DNA of 49,276 nt from Gloeobacterales cyanobacterium ES-bin-313. Lineage in GTDB: Bacteria > Cyanobacteriota > Cyanobacteriia > Gloeobacterales > Gloeobacteraceae. Positions 6,899 to 15,179 of the stretch are shown in pieces. The notes under the pieces were generated by a model. That model was given only the letters and a program-made list of their open reading frames with translations. It searched no databases and had not been told where the DNA came from. The DNA lies in the NCBI GenBank assembly GCA_014379585.1, contig JACMLN010000103.1:1-49276 (forward strand), written 5' to 3'. Both the position numbers and the translations under genes were made by a program. Each line of letters opens with the position of its first letter. The stretch's first letter is position 1.

Positions 6899-8164
6899 TC
6901 AAGCCCTGACAAGGGGCAATTCTGACCAGCGAGTGGTGTACCTGGGGGATAGAAACTGGGCACGGGTCTTCCAGGATTGATCGATACCCTGTGCTCCGTA
7001 GCGCAGTGATCCTTGGCTATAACGGGTATTCACAGTATCGACAGTCTCCATCAATTGTCTTTCTTGTAGGTCGATCCCAGTCTGGTAAGGCTCGAAAAGA
7101 TTGAGTTGGATGGATTCACTGTCAGTCAGTCCAGTCAGAATCACGCCAGCTTTAGCAAAGGTGATGTCATCGCGCCAAAGCTGCTCGGCCAATATCAAAG
7201 CAGGTGCCAAAAGCTTTGGGGTATGGGCAGTTTCGCTCAAAAGCTGAAAAGAGGCAGAGTTTGAGAAATAGTTGTCCTTGTAGCGACTCGACGATACGAA
7301 AACAGTCAGAGCACCCGCAGCTAGTCCGTTTTTGCGCAGTTTGTGAGCGGCTTGTACGGTGAATGTGGCCACAGCCTCTTTGAGTTCCACTACAGAGCGA
7401 ACAGGTTTACCAAAAGAACGAGACACGCAGATGGATCGACGTGCTGGTGGACACTGTTCAAGGGGTAAGCAGGAAATGCCTTGAAGCTCCAGAACTGTGC
7501 GCAGACCAACGACTCCCAGGCGTTTACGAATCCAAAACCTGTCTGCATCCCGCAGTTGCAATGCAGTATCGATGCCATTTGCTGATAGAGCTTTGCCTGA
7601 TTGTGACCCGATGCCCCAGACCGCTGTCGCTGGAATTGTGGCAAGGATAGGTTCAATGTCAGTGATGGCAGTAAAGTCGAACACCCCAGCGTGCTTCTTG
7701 GCCAAATGGTTAGCGAGCTTGGCCAATGTCTTTGTAGAACCGATTCCGACCCGCACAGGAAGACCAATGTGTTGATGGATGGTGCTGCGGATCTCCTCGG
7801 CAAAGCTGTTGTATTCCTCAGTAGGTACATGACCCATATCCACGAAAGCTTCATCAATGCTGTAGGTTTCGGTTGACCCAAAACAGCCAAGAGTGGCCAT
7901 AGTCCTGGCCGAAAGATCCCCGTAGAGGGTGTAATTGCTGCTCCTGGCAACGAGTTTCCCAGCATCGACGAGGGGACGGACTTTAAAGAATGCCTCTCCA
8001 CGGGGTACACCGAGAAGCTTTGCAGGTTCGTTGAGGGCGACGACATTGCCATCGTTGTTGGAGAGCACGACCAGAGGGATTTTCCAAAGGCGCGGTTCAA
8101 AGACAGATTCGCAGGAGCAATAAAAGCTCTGACAGTCCACCAGAGCGAAGACTTGGGGTTTCAT
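6899..8164 (-). CDS. umuC: Y-family DNA polymerase V catalytic subunit
   Basis: A 421-residue UmuC/ImuB-type translesion polymerase. The N-terminus FALVDCQSFYCSCE supplies the first metal ligand (D10), and YSIDEAFVDM supplies D104 and E105. The helix-hairpin-helix region (VWGIGSQSGKALSANGI) and little-finger domain follow. Length and C-terminal segment match UmuC rather than DinB. The start ATG overlaps the umuD stop by four bases, so umuDC is one operon. It allows error-prone replication past lesions during the SOS response. Plasmid-borne umuDC pairs are common, in keeping with the accessory look of the region. Confidence 0.95.
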   Translation of the reverse strand: MKPQVFALVDCQSFYCSCESVFEPRLWKIPLVVLSNNDGNVVALNEPAKLLGVPRGEAFFKVRPLVDAGKLVARSSNYTLYGDLSARTMATLGCFGSTETYSIDEAFVDMGHVPTEEYNSFAEEIRSTIHQHIGLPVRVGIGSTKTLAKLANHLAKKHAGVFDFTAITDIEPILATIPATAVWGIGSQSGKALSANGIDTALQLRDADRFWIRKRLGVVGLRTVLELQGISCLPLEQCPPARRSICVSRSFGKPVRSVVELKEAVATFTVQAAHKLRKNGLAAGALTVFVSSSRYKDNYFSNSASFQLLSETAHTPKLLAPALILAEQLWRDDITFAKAGVILTGLTDSESIQLNLFEPYQTGIDLQERQLMETVDTVNTRYSQGSLRYGAQGIDQSWKTRAQFLSPRYTTRWSELPLVRA

Positions 8165-8607
8165 AACGTGTGGATCGACGCTGTGACCACACCCCAGATT
8201 TCAAAGCTTTGATGTTGGTGAATCTCGATAGTTGGATAGGCATCGTTGTCTGGAACAAGCACCAATCGTTCTTTGAAAAAGCGTAGTCGTTTGACGGTCA
8301 ACTCACTATCGACGACGGCGATCACCACGTTTTTGTCCTGGGGTTCGAGGGAGCGATCCACAATCAGGATGTCTCCAGGAAAGATCCCTGCCCCGATCAT
8401 CGAGTCCCCGACGACTCTGACAAAGAAGGTTGCCGCCGGATGGCGAATCAAATGGGTATTGAGATCCAAAGTTCCTTCGAGAAAAGACTCCGCTGGGGAG
8501 GGGAAGCCAGCGGTGATCGGACAACTGTAGAAAGGAATCTCGAAGTGGGTCGATAAATCCGGGGTGAATAGTTCGACAACTTTACTTTGCTGAGGATTAT
8601 GGGACAT
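8161..8607 (-). CDS. umuD: UmuD, LexA-like self-cleaving protease
   Basis: A 148-residue S24-family protein. The self-cleavage site is the A33-G34 bond in PITAGFPSPAESF, the nucleophile is S69 in GDSMIGAGI, and the general base is K106 in ELTVKRL. RecA-stimulated cleavage yields UmuD', which activates UmuC as polymerase V. It is the first gene of the pair with umuC. The ATG at 8607 has no strong ribosome-binding site. A LexA-box-like palindrome lies about 45 bases upstream. Confidence 0.94.
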   Translation of the reverse strand: MSHNPQQSKVVELFTPDLSTHFEIPFYSCPITAGFPSPAESFLEGTLDLNTHLIRHPAATFFVRVVGDSMIGAGIFPGDILIVDRSLEPQDKNVVIAVVDSELTVKRLRFFKERLVLVPDNDAYPTIEIHQHQSFEIWGVVTASIHTL

Positions 8608-8651
8608 AGGCTTTTTTGGTGGGATCTATTTGGAAGCCTACCGCAATATAT

Positions 8652-8663
8652 GAACAAAAGTCC
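8652..8663 (-). promoter_or_regulatory. candidate LexA (SOS) box for umuDC
   Basis: The minus strand reads GGACTTTTGTTC, one base away from the palindrome GAAC-N4-GTTC recognised by Gram-positive-type LexA and similar to cyanobacterial LexA targets (GTAC...GTTC type). It sits about 45 bases before umuD, where an SOS operator is expected. A single imperfect palindrome is weak evidence. Confidence 0.4.
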
Positions 8664-9003
8664 ATAGAGCAGCCAGAACCCAGCAATTCAGCAAAATTTG
8701 GATCGATGTTGGAGAAGAGTTTAGAAGTAAATTCGCAGATTTAAAGATACTTTTTGCTTTAGTTTATGAACGAGTTCTAAATGTCAAAGCAATCAATGAT
8801 TTGGAGATTGGATTCCAAATCATTGAAAAAATTGCATAAAGTCCTTTATCCAGACATATATGCTGTCATTGACCTATATCCTTCCTGACTGAGAGTTCGA
8901 AGGACAAGCCCGACTGGGAAGGGGTTTTAGGCGATTTTCACCTTATTCCGCAACAGGACTAGCATTTTCTCCCCAAACAGCACAATACTTGATAAAGGAA
9001 GTC
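8664..9003. other. non-coding gap between umuD and the repeat-hydrolase gene
   Basis: An AT-rich stretch without a credible gene. It must hold the promoter of the plus-strand gene at 9004. A ribosome-binding sequence AAAGGA lies just upstream of that ATG. Confidence 0.4.
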
Positions 9004-11547
9004 ATGAAAATAAAAATCGTCAAAAGAGACCGCTTAGAATTACCAGATACTCCAAAGTTTATTTCTCCTCCAATGGTTACAGAACCTCTATATCAGTGTG
9101 CGATTGCTGTAACAGTTATCTCATATGTATTAGATGCTGATATAGAAATCCAAGTTGATGGAGTTATAGTTTCTTCTGCCAATGGTGGATCGCCATGGCC
9201 AGAAGGAGTAACTGTACCTATACCAAACGCCCTTATTGCTGGTCAAAAAGTACGGGCAAGACAAAAAACAGCGGTTGCTCTTAGTGATTGGTCAGCAGCA
9301 GTGATTGTGAAAGACCACACGAAGGACTACCCCGCTGGGCCACCCCGACCAGAAATTAATCCTGCTCCGGTTTTTGAATGTGGAGTACGCACAGGAGTTT
9401 CTAATCTTCTAACGGGCGGCAATGTCTGGGTTACTGCCGATCAAATAGAAGTGGGCAGAGTTAGTGGCTGTAGAACTCATCAGGGAGTCAATGTGAATCC
9501 AGTCTACGGGCTAGGTCAAAAAGTTCGGGCTTGGTTTGAATTGTGTAAAGATCCAAGTCCACCATCTAGTGAATATGTAACAGGCAGTCCTCCCAATCCA
9601 TTACCTGCTCCAAGTGTTGATCCGATTTTCGAGAGTGGAACAGTTCTGACAGTCAAAAATATTGTGAATGGGGCAAAAGTCACTGTTTATCGCAATGGGG
9701 TTAACCAAGGAACCTGGCCATGCTGGGGTTTTTCAATAACCATTAATGGATTAGCCCCTTTTGTGACGGGTGACAAATTTACTGCTATGCAGAGTATGTG
9801 CCCAGGAAATCCTGACAGCCCTCCCGGTGAAGGTGTCGTTCAACCCTGTTCAAGTTTGCCTGCTCCTGAGATAGGTCCAGTTCAAGCAGGTGATAACCGT
9901 ATCACACTAACTAAGTTTGTTCCAGATGCCACCATTAAGGTTTATTTGAATAGTGGACTTGTGGGTGCAAGTGGCGGACCAATTGTCATGTTGACAAAAA
10001 AATTGGCGTTAGGGGATACCCTAATCGTTGTTCAGGATCTAAACAAGTGCGCAAGTAGTCTAGCACTTGAGATCAAGGTTCTATGTGTAGATCCACCAGT
10101 CTCGAGCAATCCCTCAAACCTCAACCTCTTCCCAGTAGGGTTTAGTGAATATCAGAATGGTGGTATCAAAGGCAGTGTTTACTACCCTGCGGAAGATGAT
10201 GGTAATCAGCAGCCCTTTAATGTTCGGTTGGCATCATTGGCTCGAGTGCCCATCGTTTTCATGGCACACGGTAATCATTCCCCCGCAGATCCAAGCTATC
10301 TAGGCTATGACTACTTTCAAGCCGATCTTGCAAAGATGGGCATCATTGCTGTTTCGGTGAACTGTAATGCTCTTAATGGTTCTGGTGGTGGAGTTCAGAA
10401 CATAGAAAACCGTGCTGACTTAATTATTGACAACATTGCCTTCTTTCAAGGATTGGACGCCGATCCAACATCAGTCTTCTTTGGACGAATTAACTTTAAT
10501 CTTCTCGGGCTAATGGGACATTCACGAGGAGGGGATGCAGTTGTCACTATTCCAACGGTCATAAATTTGCCAGAAGTAAATATCAAATCTGTACTCGCAC
10601 TCGCACCAACAAATTTCCGATATTGGGCAAGGTTATCGACTATTGAACCCAAAGGCTATGCATTTATGACAATACTACCTGCGGGGGACGGGGATGTTAC
10701 GGACAACAATGGTGCCCAGTTTTACGATCAAGCTATTCCTGCTACATTTAAGGCTCAGCTCTATGTCCATTTCACGAATCATAACTTTTTTAATCGACAA
10801 TGGCTTGATGACGATAGCCTCTTCACTTCGCCGCAGCCTGCTGTAATCACCCGCTCAGATCATGAACGTATCCTGACAGCTTATGGATGTGCACTATTTC
10901 GGGCTACGTTACTTGGGCAATCTACAACTGGCTATCTTGATGGGACTCAGCTCCCTGCTGGGGTATTAACTCAGCATGTTTATCGTTCCTATGAGCGCTC
11001 TAAGGTTTTGACAGTAGACAATCATGAGGATGGCAATACGATTAACATCAACTCTTTGGGGCAACCCACAACCCAGCTTAATGGCATGAGTGCGGATGAG
11101 TTTCCCTTTGATCGAGTGTCTGGTGCCTTTAATAGCTCATTCTATGGTCTTAGTATTGGTATGGTAGTGAAGCCAGGCCGGACAGGTCGTGTTTTTCGTT
11201 CTGAGTTGAAGAAGGTTACTAATCTCTCAAAAAAAGAAATTTGGATTCGAGCTGCTGAGGTTACTGATGGATCTTCAGTTGCTGCTGGCCCGACGGGCTT
11301 TGAGCTTGGACTGGAAGATAGCAATGGTGTTCAAACATGGGTTGATTCGGATGATGTAGGTGGTCTACCAAGACCCTATGCTCGTAATCCGGGTATGATC
11401 AAGACGATGCTTAACACACTGCGTTTCAAAGTACCCTGTTTCAAGGCTAAAGAGTTTAAAAATGATAGCATCCGAGCCATTCTCATCCGGTGCAATCGAA
11501 ATGATGAACGTGCGATCGCGTTCGATGATTTACAGATAATTAACTGA
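9004..11547 (+). CDS. tandem-repeat protein with a C-terminal alpha/beta hydrolase
   Basis: An 847-residue protein; the ATG at 9004 is chosen over an upstream TTG because AAAGGA precedes it. The first 375 or so residues contain four degenerate beta-rich repeats of about 90 residues, each with a P-A-P entry, a strand around V-x-V-x-x-(D/N)-G, and an ending like GQKVRARQ...S. They resemble Ig-like or carbohydrate-binding beta-sandwiches. About residues 380-640 form a lipase/PET-hydrolase-like alpha/beta hydrolase: VPIVFMAHGNH oxyanion strand, GHSRGG nucleophile elbow (S507), then PAGDGDV and TNHNFFN as probable acid and base segments. A further beta-rich region fills the C-terminus. No signal peptide is visible. 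The next gene starts 14 bases downstream. An esterase that binds a polymer or glycan is my inference. Confidence 0.85.
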   Translation: MKIKIVKRDRLELPDTPKFISPPMVTEPLYQCAIAVTVISYVLDADIEIQVDGVIVSSANGGSPWPEGVTVPIPNALIAGQKVRARQKTAVALSDWSAAVIVKDHTKDYPAGPPRPEINPAPVFECGVRTGVSNLLTGGNVWVTADQIEVGRVSGCRTHQGVNVNPVYGLGQKVRAWFELCKDPSPPSSEYVTGSPPNPLPAPSVDPIFESGTVLTVKNIVNGAKVTVYRNGVNQGTWPCWGFSITINGLAPFVTGDKFTAMQSMCPGNPDSPPGEGVVQPCSSLPAPEIGPVQAGDNRITLTKFVPDATIKVYLNSGLVGASGGPIVMLTKKLALGDTLIVVQDLNKCASSLALEIKVLCVDPPVSSNPSNLNLFPVGFSEYQNGGIKGSVYYPAEDDGNQQPFNVRLASLARVPIVFMAHGNHSPADPSYLGYDYFQADLAKMGIIAVSVNCNALNGSGGGVQNIENRADLIIDNIAFFQGLDADPTSVFFGRINFNLLGLMGHSRGGDAVVTIPTVINLPEVNIKSVLALAPTNFRYWARLSTIEPKGYAFMTILPAGDGDVTDNNGAQFYDQAIPATFKAQLYVHFTNHNFFNRQWLDDDSLFTSPQPAVITRSDHERILTAYGCALFRATLLGQSTTGYLDGTQLPAGVLTQHVYRSYERSKVLTVDNHEDGNTININSLGQPTTQLNGMSADEFPFDRVSGAFNSSFYGLSIGMVVKPGRTGRVFRSELKKVTNLSKKEIWIRAAEVTDGSSVAAGPTGFELGLEDSNGVQTWVDSDDVGGLPRPYARNPGMIKTMLNTLRFKVPCFKAKEFKNDSIRAILIRCNRNDERAIAFDDLQIIN

Positions 11548-11560
11548 TGGAGATTTAAAG

Positions 11561-11944
11561 ATGTCTATTGATCTCTCTGAACCACTTCCACCATGCTCGC
11601 GCCCTTCGTGGGATCTACCCGAAATTGTTGAAGTTCAAACGCTTAATACTCCCTTTGAGCCACATCAACTGAGGAATTTTAGGTCATCTTTCGAGGCCAA
11701 AACTGAGGCAACAGAGATCCAAATTAGGACAAACAGTCCTATTCCCATTCGCGCTCTTAGCCCAGTTTTACATGTTGGGAATGTAGTCCTAACTGAAAGC
11801 GAACAGATTGGTGAGAACCTTTATAGATTTTGGGCGTTTGAACCCAATAGACTTGAAGCTGAAGCACCTATTTCCCTCAGTTGGACGAATACTCCTAACG
11901 AGCAGCTTCAAGAACCCCAATTTCGCTATAACCGAAACCAATAG
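11561..11944 (+). CDS. hypothetical partner of the repeat hydrolase
   Basis: A 127-residue protein starting 14 bases after the repeat-hydrolase stop with GGAGA upstream of the ATG, so the two are almost certainly cotranscribed. It is beta-strand-rich (VLHVGNVVLTESEQIGENLY, FWAFEPNRLEAEAPISLSW), with no signal peptide or membrane segment and no recognised domain. It may be an accessory or binding subunit for its neighbour. Its stop abuts the convergent DUF4326-like pseudogene. Confidence 0.65.
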   Translation: MSIDLSEPLPPCSRPSWDLPEIVEVQTLNTPFEPHQLRNFRSSFEAKTEATEIQIRTNSPIPIRALSPVLHVGNVVLTESEQIGENLYRFWAFEPNRLEAEAPISLSWTNTPNEQLQEPQFRYNRNQ

Positions 11945-12195
11945 GCCAAGCAACCGGATAAGCTCATCCCAAGCCTTCCCTTCTCCCTTTTTTACTTCAT
12001 TCCACAACCACTGGCGTACTGCTGGATCACCCAATCGCGATCAGCTTCACAATTCATCCGGAATGGGTTCGCTAAGGGGCTATCAACCTCCCCATACTTT
12101 TCCCCATTTCGACCAATGTAGGTGCCTCTGGCTCCAGATTTCTTGCTCAAAACAGCAGTCGCTTCGGCGAACCCAATACCTGTGGAAGCACCCAT
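11940..12195 (-). pseudogene. frameshifted DUF4326-like protein
   Basis: From the ATG at 12195 the frame reads RGTYIGRNGEKYGEVDSPLANPF then DWVIQQY, which matches the DUF4326 pattern of (Y/I)IGR...SPLGNPF followed by a helix. It then runs out of frame, while the adjacent frame continues RQWLWNEVKKGEGKAWDELIRLL. Adding one base near 12015 would join them as QQYRQWLW. Either the gene is broken or the assembly lacks a base; it is not a long homopolymer. It is the last of a leftward group with ssb and a 205-aa conserved protein, as on plasmids. DUF4326 proteins are uncharacterised. Confidence 0.65.
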
Positions 12196-12279
12196 TTCTA
12201 CCCCCCAAATCCAAACAACTTGAGAATTTGTTTCACCCCAAAGGGGCAGTTTCAGAAGTTATGAGCTTGCTCTCAGCGT

Positions 12280-12897
12280 TCAATCAACTGAGCCAATCCC
12301 CAATGCCGTTCCGGCGCGTTCGAGATCCCTTCTGTCTTGGGGATACATGCAGTAATACATGTTTTGCATCGTTTCCATACCACCGAGCTGATTCGCCCTT
12401 TCTCCGAGGTTACGCGTGTAATCACGATTTTCTTCACCGAAGGGATCGCGATCTTCCCCTACCCTTTTATCGGCAACGCTCAGTTCGAGAAGCTCCAGCA
12501 TGATTCCTTCAACTGTGGATATTTTCCTGTCTTTCTGTTTGCTCTTCAGTTGTTCGTGGATTTTGATGACTGCTAGAAGTATGGCCTTGGCTTCTCTCGC
12601 TTCCGAGAGCACAGCAACTACTTCCGATTTGTCGAAGACCTTGGCTGTCCAGGTTCTTTCTCCGGCTTTCTCAGATTCAAGGGTTGAAGCAAGATCGGGT
12701 GAGATCTCGGCAATACCAACGAGAAGGCTACGAACATTGCTGAGGTTGGGCAGCTCTCCGTGATTTGTTCCTTTCCAAATAATCAGTTGATCCAATTTGC
12801 GGATCTGGACGAAGAAGGTTTGCAGGGGACGATCCCACCCGCAAACTACGGAATAGCCCTTGGCACAATTTGGAAGTATGTACTGGCTCATTAGCAT
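12280..12897 (-). CDS. conserved plasmid-type hypothetical protein
   Basis: A 205-residue soluble protein. Its N-terminal section YSVVCGWDRPLQTFFVQI is a pattern I associate with conserved proteins of plasmids and integrative elements encoded near ssb; I know no function. The C-terminal half is charged and helical (EVVAVLSEAREAKAILLAVIKIHEQLKSK). It starts at 12897 (or the ATG at 12891) and lies between a small hypothetical gene and a DUF4326-like pseudogene on the same strand. Confidence 0.72.
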   Translation of the reverse strand: MLMSQYILPNCAKGYSVVCGWDRPLQTFFVQIRKLDQLIIWKGTNHGELPNLSNVRSLLVGIAEISPDLASTLESEKAGERTWTAKVFDKSEVVAVLSEAREAKAILLAVIKIHEQLKSKQKDRKISTVEGIMLELLELSVADKRVGEDRDPFGEENRDYTRNLGERANQLGGMETMQNMYYCMYPQDRRDLERAGTALGIGSVD

Positions 12898-12945
12898 TCT
12901 CCGAGTTAGCTTGACTGTTTCTTTTGGGGTGAGGCAAAGCTTTGA

Positions 12946-13182
12946 TCAAGGCAGATGTGCTTTGTCTTGGTTGATTTGGAAGGCAGCAGCTCTTTCGGCT
13001 TGGTGGTAGTTTCCAGGGACGACGGCGATTGCGCGATATGCGAGCGGGTGATCTGGAAGGGCGACGACAATGCCATCACCATCAGGGATGAGAACCCGAT
13101 GATAATTCTTGGAAGGTAGATGAGGAGAGCGTTTGGGACGGCTATTGCCTTTGGTTGTTCTTGTCGAAAGTTGAGTTTGCAT
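12946..13182 (-). CDS. small hypothetical protein
   Basis: A 78-residue frame with a basic N-terminus (QLSTRTTKGNSRPKRSP) and a more ordered C-terminus (RVLIPDGDGIVVALPDHPLAYRA). I prefer this frame to an overlapping 112-residue frame because it reads as protein rather than Ser/His-rich noise and fits between ssb and the 205-residue gene on the same strand. No domain recognised. Confidence 0.5.
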   Translation of the reverse strand: MQTQLSTRTTKGNSRPKRSPHLPSKNYHRVLIPDGDGIVVALPDHPLAYRAIAVVPGNYHQAERAAAFQINQDKAHLP

Positions 13183-13279
13183 AGTTGTTCTCGGTGAGGA
13201 TGATGGGTAGTTCGTTGAGTTTTAAGGAAAGCAGAGCAGCCCAACCCCGATGCGCTCGGAGAAGGGCTGCAATGTTGGA

Positions 13280-13765
13280 TCAGAACGCAATGTCGTCAAG
13301 TTGTTCACAAGCAGCGGCTAGTTGAGTACCTACTGAACGGGAAGATTGAGATCTTGTGCTGGCTGGGGGAGTGTTGCGGCTATTGCTCCGTGTTGTTGTA
13401 GCTGGAGTAGGAGTAGAAGCAGAACCAGAAGCAGCAGTAGCAACAGGTTCATGAGTGCCTTGGCAGAAGACTTTGCGGACGATGATTTCTGTGGTGCGTA
13501 GCTTGGTGCCATCGGCCTGGGTGCGATTTTCATTGCGGATTGAGCCTTCTACGAACACTTCAGAGCCGATCGGAAGATCCTTTTGGGAGAGTTCCTGGCC
13601 AAGATTGCCGAAGCCGATCACCCGAACTTTGAAGTCTTCTTCCCCAGATTTGCCTGGGTTGAATTGGGCGACGAAGGAAGAGATGACAGTGCCTCCTTCC
13701 AATTGGCGAGATTCGATAGCGGAGGCGAGCGTGCAAACGCATTCCGCAGTTGATATCGGTGCCAA
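13280..13765 (-). CDS. ssb: single-stranded DNA-binding protein
   Basis: An OB-fold SSB of about 161 residues. The core SSFVAQFNPGKSGEEDFKVRVIGFGN...LPIGSEVFVEGSIRNENRTQADGTKLRTTEIIV is typical, followed by a Ser/Thr/Ala-rich linker and the acidic tip CEQLDDIAF, the peptide that recruits partner proteins. It acts in replication and repair. The start is unclear: the frame opens at TTG 13765, inside DNA that in another frame encodes a piece of RtcB, so the original first codon may have been replaced. It heads a leftward plasmid-like group. Confidence 0.88.
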   Translation of the reverse strand: MAPISTAECVCTLASAIESRQLEGGTVISSFVAQFNPGKSGEEDFKVRVIGFGNLGQELSQKDLPIGSEVFVEGSIRNENRTQADGTKLRTTEIIVRKVFCQGTHEPVATAASGSASTPTPATTTRSNSRNTPPASTRSQSSRSVGTQLAAACEQLDDIAF

Positions 13766-13937
13766 TGGCGGCGGGAATCACCTGACCTTCTGTCTCGACG
13801 ACGGAGCCGATGGCCACTCCGCTATTGCCGGGATGAAAATCGGGGGTTGCACAGGCACGGCAGACACATCCGCCACCGGGATGACGGACAGAAGCCAAGT
13901 TTGCCAACTGCTTAAAGGCTTTTAGTGTTTCTGGCCC
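13740..13937 (-). pseudogene. rtcB: fragment of RtcB RNA ligase gene
   Basis: Immediately after the stop of the SOUL-family gene (TAA at 13940-13938), the same frame reads LKAFKQLANLASVRHPGG, CATPDFHPGNSGVAIGSVV and VIPAAIGTDINCGMRLHA. The last two match the N-terminal part of RtcB-family RNA ligases, where the DINCGM cysteine binds metal. Only about 65 residues remain; the ssb coding sequence takes over in another frame. There is no start codon of its own. This is a junction between two once-separate genes. Confidence 0.72.
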
Positions 13938-14468
13938 TTAGACTGGGCTGACTTTTCGGATAGGAATCTGCACCTCACTGCGTTTTCGTTCGGCTTCCAC
14001 AAAGGGGGAATCGTAGAGAAATCTTCGTGCAGACCCGCAAAGCTGGTATTCAGGATGTTCTATCAGCCAAGCCCGTAATTGTTGAACACTCTGTTGAAAG
14101 CGCTCCCAGGAGTATTCGCCTGCAAGTCCCAGACTGAGAACCAGCATCGCAGGATGGTCTTGTACGATAACTCCTTGCGTCGTTTGGCCAGGAGGGATCT
14201 CCTGACTGCCATAGAGAAAGGAGACTTCTGCCTGTCCATACATCTGAGGTTCTTCCAGGGTCAGTGTCGGATACCGGGCCTCCACGGGCGAAGTCATGGC
14301 AATCCCGTTACTGCTGATATGAGCAAAGAGGGGGTTGAAGGCAGTAGAGGTAGCACCTGCCAACATGCCTTCTAGCCGGACGGTGGCAGAACGGTAAGGT
14401 GGATACTGCTTAATCTCGATCACTCCTGCTGGAGTAGGAGCTGGGAAACCCTTCGGTAGTTCAGCCAT
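13938..14468 (-). CDS. SOUL haem-binding family protein
   Basis: A 176-residue SOUL/HEBP-family protein. The start ATG at 14468 (MAELPKGFPAPTP) is preferred to an in-frame start at 14489. Family features are VIEIKQYPPYRSATVRLEG, then FNPLFAHISSNGIAMTSPVEARY, which matches the conserved N-x-I-x-M-T-x-P-V motif, and the C-terminal EVQIPIRK. Family members bind haem or other porphyrins; the role in bacteria is poorly known. There is no signal peptide. Its stop codon directly abuts an rtcB remnant. Confidence 0.88.
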   Translation of the reverse strand: MAELPKGFPAPTPAGVIEIKQYPPYRSATVRLEGMLAGATSTAFNPLFAHISSNGIAMTSPVEARYPTLTLEEPQMYGQAEVSFLYGSQEIPPGQTTQGVIVQDHPAMLVLSLGLAGEYSWERFQQSVQQLRAWLIEHPEYQLCGSARRFLYDSPFVEAERKRSEVQIPIRKVSPV

Positions 14469-14641
14469 GACCAATCTCGCAAATAGCAACCTCGATTGTA
14501 CGAGGGAAGGCAGATCTGCTTCGAAAGCTTAGTGGCATCAGTAGAGTACTGGTACTGGTTCGATACGTTATCCCACAAAAAAAGGCTTTGCTTGGCTTGA
14601 CCATATTCCACAGTGGATTTGCAACAAGATACAATCTGACC

Positions 14642-15010
14642 ATGATTCGCGCACATGTAGACAAAGACGGCAGATTGCTTCTTCCCGGTGGCGGAAGCAT
14701 TAGCGATCTACTCGATAAGGACATCCTCCTTCAATTGGCACCGACTGCTGAGGAGTCAATCGTTGGTGTGAATGCTCACCCAAGACAAGGTGTCTTTCGC
14801 CAATTCACAGATGAACGTGATGGTCAAAGCTTACGTTTCGATGGTGGAGTGCTGGTATTTGATGCTGGTGTAGAGAGTCAGGTTGTCGATGCCGAGATAA
14901 TCGAAGGCTTTATCCAGCAGGAACGCGAGGAGCGTTTACAGTTCTTCGAGTACCACAGCTGTAGTTCCGAAGAACGTGTCTATGGCAAAGTGCTTAGTAG
15001 TAATACTTAA
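14642..15010 (+). CDS. hypothetical protein
   Basis: A 122-residue acidic protein starting at the ATG at 14642 (MIRAHVDKDGRLLLPGGGSI); the longer frame from 14588 adds unlikely sequence. It is beta-rich in the middle (SLRFDGGVLVFDAGVESQVVD) and ends in a charged helix (IIEGFIQQEREERLQFFEYH). I recognise no domain. The stop lies inside ACTTAAC, and the next gene begins just after GTTAGGC, a layout reminiscent of an integron cassette. Confidence 0.5.
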   Translation: MIRAHVDKDGRLLLPGGGSISDLLDKDILLQLAPTAEESIVGVNAHPRQGVFRQFTDERDGQSLRFDGGVLVFDAGVESQVVDAEIIEGFIQQEREERLQFFEYHSCSSEERVYGKVLSSNT

Positions 15011-15178
15011 CGACATTACAGAAGTTCATAATCCTAAGGTGTTTAGGGAGTGAGATCCTCTCATTGCCTAGATAATGAAGCGTGATATCGGTTGGCTGAT
15101 GTTTCATATTAGGGCGTACTTCTTTCATCACAAAGAAGGCTGGTGATGCTGCCGAACGTGGGATACTACTTGTTAGGC
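15005..15178 (+). other. cassette-like junction before the GNAT gene (tentative)
   Basis: ACTTAAC (15005-15011) contains the stop of the preceding gene and fits the attC core RYYYAAC. GTTAGGC (15172-15178) fits GTTRRRY and is followed within two bases by ATG. The 3' part CCGAACG...GTTAGGC also has an attC-like look. However 174 bases is longer than known attC sites, and I cannot show strong arm pairing. Treat as a hint only. Confidence 0.22.
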
Positions 15179-15179
15179 A

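Noticed and set aside
7390-8100. 236-aa minus-strand reading frame
   Set aside because: A shifted frame inside umuC; the true frame has the polymerase motifs.
11808-12503. 231-aa plus-strand reading frame
   Set aside because: Ser/Phe/Pro-rich and overlaps the 127-aa gene, the DUF4326-like pseudogene and the 205-aa gene, all of which have better evidence.
12906-13244. 112-aa minus-strand reading frame
   Set aside because: It overlaps the 78-aa frame; its composition (His/Ser/Thr runs) is poorer.
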